From assembly GCA_947003675.1 (NCBI GenBank), contig CAMQPJ010000084.1, forward strand, positions 1-6,195: a DNA stretch of 6,195 nt, read 5' to 3'. Source of the stretch: an uncultured Collinsella sp. (GTDB lineage: Bacteria > Actinomycetota > Coriobacteriia > Coriobacteriales > Coriobacteriaceae). Positions within the stretch are counted from its first letter, which is position 1, and each line of letters begins with the position of its first letter. Positions 1 through 5,647 of this stretch are shown in pieces. Below the pieces are notes generated by a model, which was not told the origin of the DNA, did no database searches, and was given only the letters and a program-made list of their open reading frames with translations. Position numbers and translations under genes: made by a program.

Positions 1-1216
1 AGTAGATGCCGTACTTAAGACCGCGACCAAAGTTCTCAAAGAACTTCTCGTATGCCTCGCGGTCGTTGTCGCGCATGTCCTCGAGATCGGCGGTGATCTT
101 CTTCTCGACACGCTTGGCAATGGCCTTGAGCTGACGATTCTGCTGCAGCGTCTCACGCGAAATATTGAGCGTCACGTCGGCAGAGTCCACAACACCGCGC
201 ACAAAGTTGTAGTAGTCGGGCAGCAGGTCGTCGCATTTCTCCATAATCAGCACGTTGGAGCTATAGAGCGCCAGGCCCTTCTCGTAGTCCTTGCTGTACA
301 GATCGAACGGGGCGCGACCCGGCACAAACAGCAGTGCATCGTACTCAAGCGTGCCCTCGGCATGGAAGCTGATAGTGCGCGCGGGATCATCAAAGTCGTG
401 GAACGTGGACTTGTAGAACTCGTCGTAATCCTTCTGCTCAACGTCAGAGCTGCGCTTTTTCCAGATCGGCGTCATGGAGTTGATGGTCTCGAGCTCCTGA
501 TAGTCCTCGTACTCGGGCTTGTAGTCGTCGCCGGCGTCCTCGGGCTTGGGCTTCTGGCGGCTCTTGCTCACCATCATCTGAATCGGGTAGCGCACATAGT
601 TGCTGTACTGCTGAATCAGGCTCTTGAGGCCCCACTCGGTCAGGAAGCGATCGTAGGTCTCGGCCTCGCCGTCGGCGTCGAGCTTCTCGTTCTCGCGCAG
701 CGTCAGGATGACATCGGTACCGTGCTCAGCACGCTCGCCATCCTCGATGGTGTAGCCCTCAAGACCGTCGGACTCCCAAACGTGGGCGGTATCCTCGCCA
801 TAAGCGCGGCTGACGACCTTCACGTGGCTGGCAACCATAAAGGCGGAGTAGAAACCCACGCCAAACTGACCGATGATGTCGACATCGGAGCCCTGCTGCT
901 CAGCGTTCTCGGTCTTAAACTCCTCGGAGCCAGAATGGGCGATGGTGCCCAGGTTGCGCTCGAGCTCCTCGGCGGTCATGCCGATACCGTTATCCGAAAT
1001 AGTGATGGTACGGGCATCTTTATCAAAGGAGACACGAATGGCCAGGTCACCCTGGTCGAGCTTGACACTCGGATCCTGAAGGCTCTTAAAGTTGAGCTTG
1101 TCGACGGCATCGCTCGCGTTGGAGATAAGCTCGCGCAGGAAGATTTCCTTATTGGTGTAGATGGAGTTGATCATGAGGTCGAGCAGTTTTTTGCTCTCGG
1201 TCTTAAATTGACGCAT
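1..1216 (-). CDS. htpG: Molecular chaperone HtpG (bacterial Hsp90), C-terminus beyond the window
   Basis: Cytosolic ATP-dependent chaperone that helps refold or remodel client proteins, usually with DnaK. The window holds the start and about 405 codons. The family is usually a little over 600 residues, so the rest of the middle domain and the dimerisation domain lie outside. It opens MRQFKTESKKLLDLMINSIY. The GHKL ATPase motifs follow in order: RELISNASDA (residues 28-37, with the family's catalytic Glu at 29 and Mg-binding Asn at 33), DNGIGM (75-80), GTIAHSGSEEF (90-100) and GQFGVGFYSAFMVA (116-129). SRETLQQNR, near residue 353, marks the middle-domain loop carrying the Arg that contacts ATP. 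The ATG is preceded by AAAGGA (1223-1228) at 6 nt. The frame is open to the edge with no frameshift. It is the last minus-strand gene here, 200 nt past the acetyltransferase. Identity is certain. Confidence 0.97.
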   Translation of the reverse strand, partial: MRQFKTESKKLLDLMINSIYTNKEIFLRELISNASDAVDKLNFKSLQDPSVKLDQGDLAIRVSFDKDARTITISDNGIGMTAEELERNLGTIAHSGSEEFKTENAEQQGSDVDIIGQFGVGFYSAFMVASHVKVVSRAYGEDTAHVWESDGLEGYTIEDGERAEHGTDVILTLRENEKLDADGEAETYDRFLTEWGLKSLIQQYSNYVRYPIQMMVSKSRQKPKPEDAGDDYKPEYEDYQELETINSMTPIWKKRSSDVEQKDYDEFYKSTFHDFDDPARTISFHAEGTLEYDALLFVPGRAPFDLYSKDYEKGLALYSSNVLIMEKCDDLLPDYYNFVRGVVDSADVTLNISRETLQQNRQLKAIAKRVEKKITADLEDMRDNDREAYEKFFENFGRGLKYGIY

Positions 1217-1246
1217 GTGCAGTCCTTTCGCGCTACCCCTGCCCGC

Positions 1247-1271
1247 AAAAACGGCCCGGTTGCCCGAGCCG
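1247..1271 (-). terminator. Intrinsic-terminator-like hairpin in the htpG leader
   Basis: Read on the minus strand, CGGCTCGG (1271-1264) pairs with CCGGGCCG (1259-1252) over a GCAA loop (1263-1260). This gives an 8-bp, almost all G/C stem with one T-G wobble. TTTTT (1251-1247) follows at once, the standard shape of a Rho-independent terminator for minus-strand transcripts. The T-run ends only 30 nt before the htpG ATG, and no convincing promoter fits in between. It may therefore be an attenuator within the htpG leader, or may end transcripts arriving from the acetyltransferase gene. On the plus strand the hairpin has no T-run. Confidence 0.6.
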
Positions 1272-1302
1272 CATCGCAGACCTGCTATGTTCAGACTTAG
1301 AT

Positions 1303-1331
1303 TTTATAACCTATTAGCGCGCATATATACA
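1303..1331 (-). promoter_or_regulatory. Candidate htpG promoter
   Basis: On the minus strand a -10-like TATAAA (1308-1303) sits in the most A/T-rich part of the gap. A weak -35 candidate, TGTATA (1331-1326, 3 of 6 matches to TTGACA), lies 17 nt upstream. Transcription would start near 1296, giving a leader of about 80 nt that contains the terminator-like hairpin. An inverted repeat, ACATAC (1329-1334) and GTATGT (1349-1354), overlaps the -35 side. I see neither a CIRCE element (HrcA operator) nor a HAIR element (HspR operator). The call rests on consensus resemblance only. Confidence 0.35.
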
Positions 1332-1373
1332 TACGGAATCGAAAAACTGTATGTTGGAACACCCGTGCGTCGA

Positions 1374-1419
1374 TTGCCGAGGAGTGTCCCCAACTGCCGG
1401 CAGAAAAGGAATGTCCCTA
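1374..1419. repeat. Direct repeat around a palindrome, GGGACA-type intergenic element
   Basis: On the plus strand two similar 12-mers, AGGAGTGTCCCC (1380-1391) and AGGAATGTCCCT (1407-1418), match at 10 of 12 positions with a 27-nt period. Each is preceded by TGCCG (1375-1379 and 1395-1399). The second TGCCG is part of a perfect 10-bp palindrome, CTGCCGGCAG (1394-1403), between the 12-mers. The element runs into the acetyltransferase stop codon (1417-1419). Its end, TGTCCCTA (1412-1419), recurs inverted at 1945-1952 on the other side of that gene. It looks like a small dispersed repeat, possibly REP-like, but copy number cannot be judged from one window. Confidence 0.5.
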
Positions 1420-1917
1420 TCTGTCGCCCATGCGCTTGGCCATCCAGGCATGAGGCTGGCCTTCGTCTTCGTAGTCCACCGGTGCAATCTGCGTGTAGCC
1501 GGCCTTGGTGTAGAGCGGCAGCACGTACTCCTGTGCATGCAACTTTATGAGCTTGGCGCCGGCATCGCGCGCAGCAGCTTCGCTGGCTTCGACAATCTTG
1601 CTTGCCAGACCGCGACGGCGCATGGCGGACAGCACGGCGACGCGACCCATAATATAGGTCTCCCCCGCTGCGATGCCTTCGTCCATATCGCACGCCGGCG
1701 AAACCGGAGCCTCTGCATCTGCCGCGCGCTCCAGTTCCTCGGGAAACACGCGCGAGCAGCCGGTGAGCTCGCCGTCCACGTACAGCGTCACATGGATGCA
1801 GTCAGAAGCCTCATCGATCTGGTCGAACTCGATTTCGTAACCCTGTTCGTCCACAAAGACGGCGCGGCGCACCAGCGCTGCATCCTCAAAGCATCCCGCC
1901 TTGATTTGAATATCCAT
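1417..1917 (-). CDS. GNAT-family N-acetyltransferase, ElaA/YjcF-like
   Basis: Probable cytosolic acetyl-CoA-dependent acetyltransferase of 166 residues; the substrate cannot be inferred. The N-terminal part VRRAVFVDEQGY (16-27) matches the ElaA/YjcF pattern, followed by LYVDGELTGCSRV (45-57). The acetyl-CoA-binding motif A is GRVAVLSAMRRRGLAS (91-106), with the R-x-x-G-x-A type loop at 100-105. HAQEYVLPLYTKAGY (127-141) and the C-terminal PHAWM (155-159) are also typical of the group. Residues 59-88 form an acidic loop longer than I expect for the family. The start is the ATG at 1917, with GGAGGGG (1923-1929) ideally placed 5 nt upstream. An in-frame TTG at 1935 would add six residues but lies upstream of that ribosome site. 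The gene starts 39 nt after cpsB and may be co-transcribed with it, though its role looks unrelated to polysaccharide export. The stop is TAG inside a repeat element. Confidence 0.88.
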   Translation of the reverse strand: MDIQIKAGCFEDAALVRRAVFVDEQGYEIEFDQIDEASDCIHVTLYVDGELTGCSRVFPEELERAADAEAPVSPACDMDEGIAAGETYIMGRVAVLSAMRRRGLASKIVEASEAAARDAGAKLIKLHAQEYVLPLYTKAGYTQIAPVDYEDEGQPHAWMAKRMGDR

Positions 1918-1944
1918 GGTCGCCCCTCCGTTCAAAGCAAACGT

Positions 1945-1952
1945 TAGGGACA
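1945..1952. repeat. TAGGGACA half-element between cpsB and the acetyltransferase gene
   Basis: TAGGGACA here is the exact inverse of TGTCCCTA at 1412-1419. The two copies therefore bracket the acetyltransferase gene as an inverted pair about 525 nt apart. On the minus strand it reads AAAATCTGTCCCTAACG, starting right at the cpsB stop codon. Eight bases alone could match by chance; the placement at both gene ends is what makes it notable. Confidence 0.35.
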
Positions 1953-1956
1953 GATT

Positions 1957-2607
1957 TTAGCGAAAATGAGCGCCTCGCACGCTAAACTTGGCCCGCGCCT
2001 TTGCTAGGTAATCGTAGTGACGAACATTGTGGGCGTCGCTTGCGATAAAGCTGTACAGGCCCTTGTCAAACAGGCGCTGCGCCGGCTTTTTCTCGCGACC
2101 AAAGCGCCCGCCGGCAATAAAATCAGCCGAAGCCTGCAGCTTACAACCCATATCGACCAGACGCTCGGCAATGCCCACGTCCTTTTGAATGGCGCGATAA
2201 CGCTCGGGATGGGCAATAATCACCTGGTAACCGCGGCACTGCAAGTCGTAAATCGTGTTCTCGTATTCCTCAAAGTCATACGAATCGGCACGTGTCGAGA
2301 GCTCAAGCAAAAACTCATTCGATCCATCAAAATGCAGGCGATCGGACCATTCGATGCCCAAATCCATAAGCTTGGCGTAGTTGACCTCAAAGCCCATCTG
2401 GAGCTGCATATCGCCCGCATGGGCACACAGCAACCGATAGGCCTCCCACATGTTGGCGTAGTCAAAGTATGGGTCCCGGCAGTGCGGCGTGCACACCATG
2501 TGCGTTACGCCGACGGCGCGAGCCGCCTCGAGCATCGCCAAGCTTTGCTCGAGGTTTGCCGCGCCGTCATCGACTCCGGGCAGGATATGGCAATGGATGT
2601 CTCGCAT
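1957..2607 (-). CDS. cpsB: CpsB/CapC-type tyrosine-protein phosphatase, PHP superfamily
   Basis: Metal-dependent phosphatase that removes phosphate from the tyrosine cluster of the partner kinase CpsD, so resetting the chain-length and export machinery. PHP metal-binding motifs appear in order: DIHCHILPGVDDG (residues 3-15, His5, His7, Asp13), CTPH (39-42, His42), GFEVNY (72-77, Glu74), IAHPERY (131-137, His133, Glu135) and SDAHN (190-194, Asp191, His193). All expected ligands are present, so it should be active. At 216 residues it is shorter than the roughly 240-255 usual for the family. The loss is at the C-terminus, which stops 23 residues after SDAH with RGAHFR and lacks the usual last helix. 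The start is ATG with AGAGGG (2612-2617) 4 nt upstream. It lies 25 nt after cpsD, which supports one operon. Gene naming follows the streptococcal scheme. Confidence 0.92.
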   Translation of the reverse strand: MRDIHCHILPGVDDGAANLEQSLAMLEAARAVGVTHMVCTPHCRDPYFDYANMWEAYRLLCAHAGDMQLQMGFEVNYAKLMDLGIEWSDRLHFDGSNEFLLELSTRADSYDFEEYENTIYDLQCRGYQVIIAHPERYRAIQKDVGIAERLVDMGCKLQASADFIAGGRFGREKKPAQRLFDKGLYSFIASDAHNVRHYDYLAKARAKFSVRGAHFR

Positions 2608-2632
2608 ATCGCCCTCTTATCTGCGTCGTTGC

Positions 2633-3388
2633 TTATTTCTTAAAGCGTTTCGCCTTCGCAGGGGCGCCCGTTGCAGCCGCGCCGCCGACAGCGGGATTGA
2701 CCCCAGCTGCAGCGTCGTTCTGCCCCTTATCCCCGCCATAATACGAGTAATAGTAGTCGTGACTCGAAGTCTCGCAGCAGTTCATGACCGTACCGATCAC
2801 GTTGACCTCGGCCTTGTTGAGCTGATCGAAGGCAGCGAGGATCTCATTGCGCTTGGCAAAGTCCTGACGGATGACATAGATGGTGCCGTCGGTGATCGCA
2901 GCGACTTCGGCAGCGTCGACAAACGTACCCACGGGCGGCGTATCGAAGATAACGTACTGGTACTTTTCCTCCAGCGCGGCGACAAGCTTGGCAAAGCGGC
3001 GCGAGGCAATGATGTCTGCCGGATTGGGAATGCGCGGCTCGGCGTCGAGGAAGAAGAGGTTGGGCTGGCCGGTGTCGATAACGGCCTCATCGATCGACAT
3101 CTGATCGGAAAGCACGGCGTACAGGCCGCCGGCATGACGGACGCCCAGCATGTTGGCAAGTGTGCGGTGGCGCATGTCGCACTCAACGAGGAGAACGCTC
3201 TTGCCGCTGGTTGCGATGGCCTTGGCCAGGTTGAGCGCAATGGTGGACTTGCCCTCGTTGGGAATGGAGGAGGTCACCGTAATAGACTTGATGGGCGTAT
3301 CGACACTCGCAAAGCGAATGTTGGCGAGCAGGGTCTTGGCTGCGTTGTTAAAGGCAAGGGTATCGCCAGTTTTCTTTTTACGGGCCAT
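2633..3388 (-). CDS. cpsD: CpsD/CapB-family tyrosine autokinase (BY-kinase)
   Basis: Cytosolic bacterial tyrosine kinase that autophosphorylates on a C-terminal tyrosine cluster. It acts only when bound to its membrane adaptor, here presumably CpsC. The 251-residue protein has Walker A SIPNEGKST (41-49, Lys47), Walker A' LLVECDMR (66-73, Asp71) and Walker B YVIFDTPP (145-152, Asp149). The tyrosine cluster DYYYSYYGG (211-219) has five Tyr. After the cluster there are about 32 more residues, rich in Gly, Ala and Pro and ending in basic AKAKRFKK. In most relatives the cluster lies at the very end, so this tail is unusual. The ATG is 3 nt after the cpsC stop. The best ribosome site, GAAGGG (3402-3407), is 13 nt away, so translation is probably coupled to cpsC. 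The separate kinase and adaptor follow the Firmicutes layout rather than the fused Wzc layout of proteobacteria. Confidence 0.94.
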   Translation of the reverse strand: MARKKKTGDTLAFNNAAKTLLANIRFASVDTPIKSITVTSSIPNEGKSTIALNLAKAIATSGKSVLLVECDMRHRTLANMLGVRHAGGLYAVLSDQMSIDEAVIDTGQPNLFFLDAEPRIPNPADIIASRRFAKLVAALEEKYQYVIFDTPPVGTFVDAAEVAAITDGTIYVIRQDFAKRNEILAAFDQLNKAEVNVIGTVMNCCETSSHDYYYSYYGGDKGQNDAAAGVNPAVGGAAATGAPAKAKRFKK

Positions 3389-3391
3389 GGA

Positions 3392-4048
3392 TTACTTACC
3401 GCCCTTCACAACGGGGAAGCGGCCGATGACGGGCACGCCGAGCAGCTCGACGGCGTCATCGACAGAACGAACACGCGTGTTGAGCATGTCGAGCAGCACA
3501 ACAATCGCGACAGCCACAAACAGACCGGCCAGGGCGGCAACTGCAATGTAGAGCTTGCGGTTGGGGCCGCTGGGCTGGGTGGGGACCTTTGCCTTGTCGA
3601 TGACGTTGACGGCCTGGGCGGCGTCGACGTCCTGGGCGACAGTGGAAACCGAGTTGGCCATGGCGTTGGCGACAGCGGCGGCGCCATCGGGGCTGGCACC
3701 GGTCACAGACAGCGAGATAACACGGGTCGTGGTCTCGCTCGTAACGCTTACCTTATAGTCGGCCAGGCTGGAAAGGCCCAGCTCCTTGGCGGCACCGCTC
3801 TTGACGCTATCGCTATCGAGCAGCGTGGCGATGTCGTTGGAGAGCATCTGGCTTGCAGACAGATCGTTGTAGTAGCTCGTCTGGCCGCCATCGGTCTTGG
3901 CGAGAATGTACATGCTCGTCGTGGCGGTGTAGGTGTTGTCCATCATGGTGAAGGAGACGACGCCCATGGCGATCGCGCAAACCACCGGAAGGGCAATGAC
4001 CAGCTTGAGGTGCTTTTTAAGCAGCTGGAACAGTTCAAGAAGGGTCAT
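3392..4048 (-). CDS. cpsC: CpsC-like Wzz-domain chain-length regulator and kinase adaptor
   Basis: Membrane protein of 218 residues that sets polysaccharide chain length and, in Firmicutes-type systems, activates the CpsD kinase through its cytosolic ends. The N-terminal Wzz segment starts MTLLELFQLLKKH. The first membrane helix spans about residues 15-36. The outer domain (about 37-165) includes YTATTSMYIL (40-49) and a stretch with SASQMLSNDIATLLDS (64-79). A proline motif, KVPTQPSGPNRK (154-165), leads into the second helix at about 166-189. The cytosolic tail TRVRSVDDAVELLGVPVIGR (191-210) is characteristic of the family. The ATG has GAAAGG (4057-4062) 8 nt upstream. It is the first gene of the cpsC-cpsD-cpsB run, and a promoter candidate lies about 48 nt upstream. 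Family assignment is secure; which polymer it controls is not shown. Confidence 0.93.
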   Translation of the reverse strand: MTLLELFQLLKKHLKLVIALPVVCAIAMGVVSFTMMDNTYTATTSMYILAKTDGGQTSYYNDLSASQMLSNDIATLLDSDSVKSGAAKELGLSSLADYKVSVTSETTTRVISLSVTGASPDGAAAVANAMANSVSTVAQDVDAAQAVNVIDKAKVPTQPSGPNRKLYIAVAALAGLFVAVAIVVLLDMLNTRVRSVDDAVELLGVPVIGRFPVVKGGK

Positions 4049-4095
4049 GCAGTTTGCCTTTCATTTCCCTAGTTCGTATCGACAAAACTGCTCGT

Positions 4096-4123
4096 ATAAT
4101 ATCGCATCTTTCTGCCATGTCCG
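4096..4123 (-). promoter_or_regulatory. Candidate promoter for the cpsC-cpsD-cpsB operon
   Basis: On the minus strand, CGGACA (4123-4118, 4 of 6 to TTGACA) and TATTAT (4101-4096, 5 of 6 to TATAAT) are separated by 16 nt. This predicts a start near 4089 and a leader of about 40 nt before the cpsC ATG. It lies in the only A/T-rich part of the gap downstream of the histidine kinase. The call is based on consensus resemblance. Confidence 0.45.
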
Positions 4124-4147
4124 AGCTCTATACATAAGATACAGCGT

Positions 4148-4178
4148 CCGCGTGTAAGTTGCGCAACAACTCACGCGG
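4148..4178. other. Strong hairpin between the histidine kinase gene and cpsC
   Basis: CCGCGTG (4148-4154) pairs perfectly with CACGCGG (4172-4178). AGTTG (4157-4161) pairs with CAACT (4167-4171), giving 12 bp with a 2-nt bulge and a 5-nt loop. It begins 42 nt after the histidine kinase stop and lies upstream of the cpsC promoter candidate. That is the right place to end the two-component operon. No T-run follows on either strand, so it is not a canonical intrinsic terminator. It could be a Rho-assisted or tail-less terminator, an mRNA 3'-end stabiliser, or a protein-binding site. Confidence 0.5.
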
Positions 4179-4219
4179 CAGCGGAGGCGCATCGTCTAAT
4201 CCTCGGTTTTGCCATACCG

Positions 4220-5644
4220 CTACGCGAACGGTCCCTCTTGTTGCACGGGAAACGTTACCGCAATGGTGGTTCCCACGCCCGGCTCACTCGACAGGTCAAT
4301 CGCGGCGTGATGGTACAGAGCGGCGTGCTTGACGATCGCCAAGCCCAGGCCGGTTCCGCCACGCGCCTTAGAACGACTCTTGTCCACGCGGTAAAAACGC
4401 TCGAACACTTTACCCTGCTCCTCGGGCGCAATACCGATACCCGTGTCGGCAACAGACAGGTACGGATGGCCCTCATCGTTGGTTCCACAGCGCAGCGTGA
4501 CCGTACCGCCAGGTCGGTTGTAGCGAATGGCATTACTTGCCAGGTTATAGATCAGCTCGTCGATCAGACGCGATACGCCTTCGATCACCACGGGCTTCGT
4601 CTCGTGCCCAATGGTCACATTCGACTGCCGGGCAACCTGCTCAAGACGCTGTTCCACCGTCAACATGGCGCGAGATAGCTCGATGGGCTCCGTGGACCCA
4701 ATAGGCACCGCCTCGCCCTCGGATGCTCGCTCCGCCTCATCCAAGTTGGAAAGCGTGAGGATGTCGTTGACGAGCGCTGCCAGGCGTCCCGCCTCGCGGT
4801 AGATGCGGCCGCCAAAGTTGCGCAGGTCGTCCTCGCCTTCAACCATGCCGTTTGAAATAAGCTCGGCGTAGCCCGAAATCGCGGTAAGCGGGGTCTTGAG
4901 CTCATGAGTGATGTTGGCCGTGAACTCGCGACGCATGCGGTCGTTATCGGCCAGCACAGCCATCTGGCGTTTAAGCTCCTGGCGCTGTGACTCAATGCGC
5001 TCGAGCATGGGAACCATCTCGGTGTAGGCATGTTCATAGCTACGGCGCGGGTGGTCCAAATCGACCTCCTGCAGCGGCGCAATGATGGCACGGGATTCGC
5101 GGCGCGCAAGGAAAAACGAGAGCACCGCGCCCGCCGCCGCGATAAGCAGCATCGGCGCCACCAGCGAAAGCAAAATCGCCGCGACGCCAGGCTGGGCCTG
5201 TGCCAAACGAACAACCTGTCCGTTATCAAGGGCGACGGCGCGATATAGCATAATCTCGTCGAGCGTGGTGCTCGAGCGCTCCGCGGAGCCCGAACCGCTC
5301 TCAAGGGCCTCAATGACCTCGGGGCGATCGCCATGGTTGGGCAACGTGGAAGGAGACGCCTCGTTGTCATAGGCGACCGATCCATCCCTGTTGATCAGCG
5401 TGATACGAAGGTCCTCGCGATCGAGGCTTCGCAAGAATGCGATGGGTTCCTTCTGCTCGTTTAAGGCGGCGGCGATAAGCTCGGTTTCTTGCGAAAGATT
5501 GGCACTCGTGGCATCTGCCAAGGTGTTTTGCACAAAGAACGCCCCCAGCACCGTAAACGCCAAAATGACGGACATAGCGCAGACAAATATCGTCGCAAAC
5601 ACGCGATGCGAGAGCGTGTGTTTTCCCTGAGGGGCAAAGACCAC
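4220..5644 (-). CDS. Membrane sensor histidine kinase, PhoR-like
   Basis: Two-component sensor of 474 residues that autophosphorylates on His and passes the phosphate to the regulator encoded just upstream. Membrane helix 1 is at about residues 15-37. An extracytoplasmic PAS-like domain follows (about 38-153), with LINRDGSVAYDNE (83-95) and RPEVIEAL (107-114). Helix 2 is at about 154-180. The linker (181-230) is predicted helical and contains DLDHPRRSYEH, resembling PhoR-type linkers rather than a clear HAMP domain. The HisKA H-box is FTANITHELKTPLTA (241-255) with His247. The ATPase domain has the N-box NLASNAIRYN (367-376), G1 DTGIGI (400-405), the F-box VFERFYR (413-419) and G2 GGTGLGLAIVKH (429-440). 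All catalytic motifs are intact. The start is GTG, 3 nt after the regulator's stop, with GGAGGAG (5651-5657) 6 nt upstream inside the regulator's last codons. The signal is unknown. Confidence 0.94.
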   Translation of the reverse strand: MVFAPQGKHTLSHRVFATIFVCAMSVILAFTVLGAFFVQNTLADATSANLSQETELIAAALNEQKEPIAFLRSLDREDLRITLINRDGSVAYDNEASPSTLPNHGDRPEVIEALESGSGSAERSSTTLDEIMLYRAVALDNGQVVRLAQAQPGVAAILLSLVAPMLLIAAAGAVLSFFLARRESRAIIAPLQEVDLDHPRRSYEHAYTEMVPMLERIESQRQELKRQMAVLADNDRMRREFTANITHELKTPLTAISGYAELISNGMVEGEDDLRNFGGRIYREAGRLAALVNDILTLSNLDEAERASEGEAVPIGSTEPIELSRAMLTVEQRLEQVARQSNVTIGHETKPVVIEGVSRLIDELIYNLASNAIRYNRPGGTVTLRCGTNDEGHPYLSVADTGIGIAPEEQGKVFERFYRVDKSRSKARGGTGLGLAIVKHAALYHHAAIDLSSEPGVGTTIAVTFPVQQEGPFA

Positions 5645-5647
5645 GGA

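Noticed and set aside
362..1300. Plus-strand open frame (312 codons) opposite htpG
   Set aside because: It is fully antisense to an intact Hsp90 reading frame and shows no motif of its own.
1217..1416. RNA thermometer (ROSE or fourU) sequestering the htpG ribosome site
   Set aside because: I could not find a leader segment that pairs convincingly with AAAGGA at 1223-1228.
1304..1693. Minus-strand frame overlapping the acetyltransferase and the gap after it
   Set aside because: It is out of frame with the acetyltransferase, which has all GNAT motifs. The alternative product is Arg-rich with no domain and no ribosome site.
1933..1935. Upstream TTG start for the acetyltransferase
   Set aside because: It would place the strong GGAGGGG ribosome site inside the coding region; the ATG at 1917 is 5 nt from that site.
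2489..4072. Long plus-strand open frame (527 codons) opposite cpsB, cpsD and cpsC
   Set aside because: It is antisense to three genes with complete family motifs, its product has low-complexity composition with no recognisable domain, and it has no good ribosome site. It is a by-product of GC-rich codon use.
4095..4100. Perfect TATAAT on the plus strand as an antisense promoter
   Set aside because: No -35 match lies at 16-18 nt, and no plus-strand gene follows. The same bases give a -10 for cpsC on the other strand.
4148..4178. Hairpin called as a Rho-independent terminator
   Set aside because: No T-run follows on either strand, so it was listed as an unassigned hairpin.
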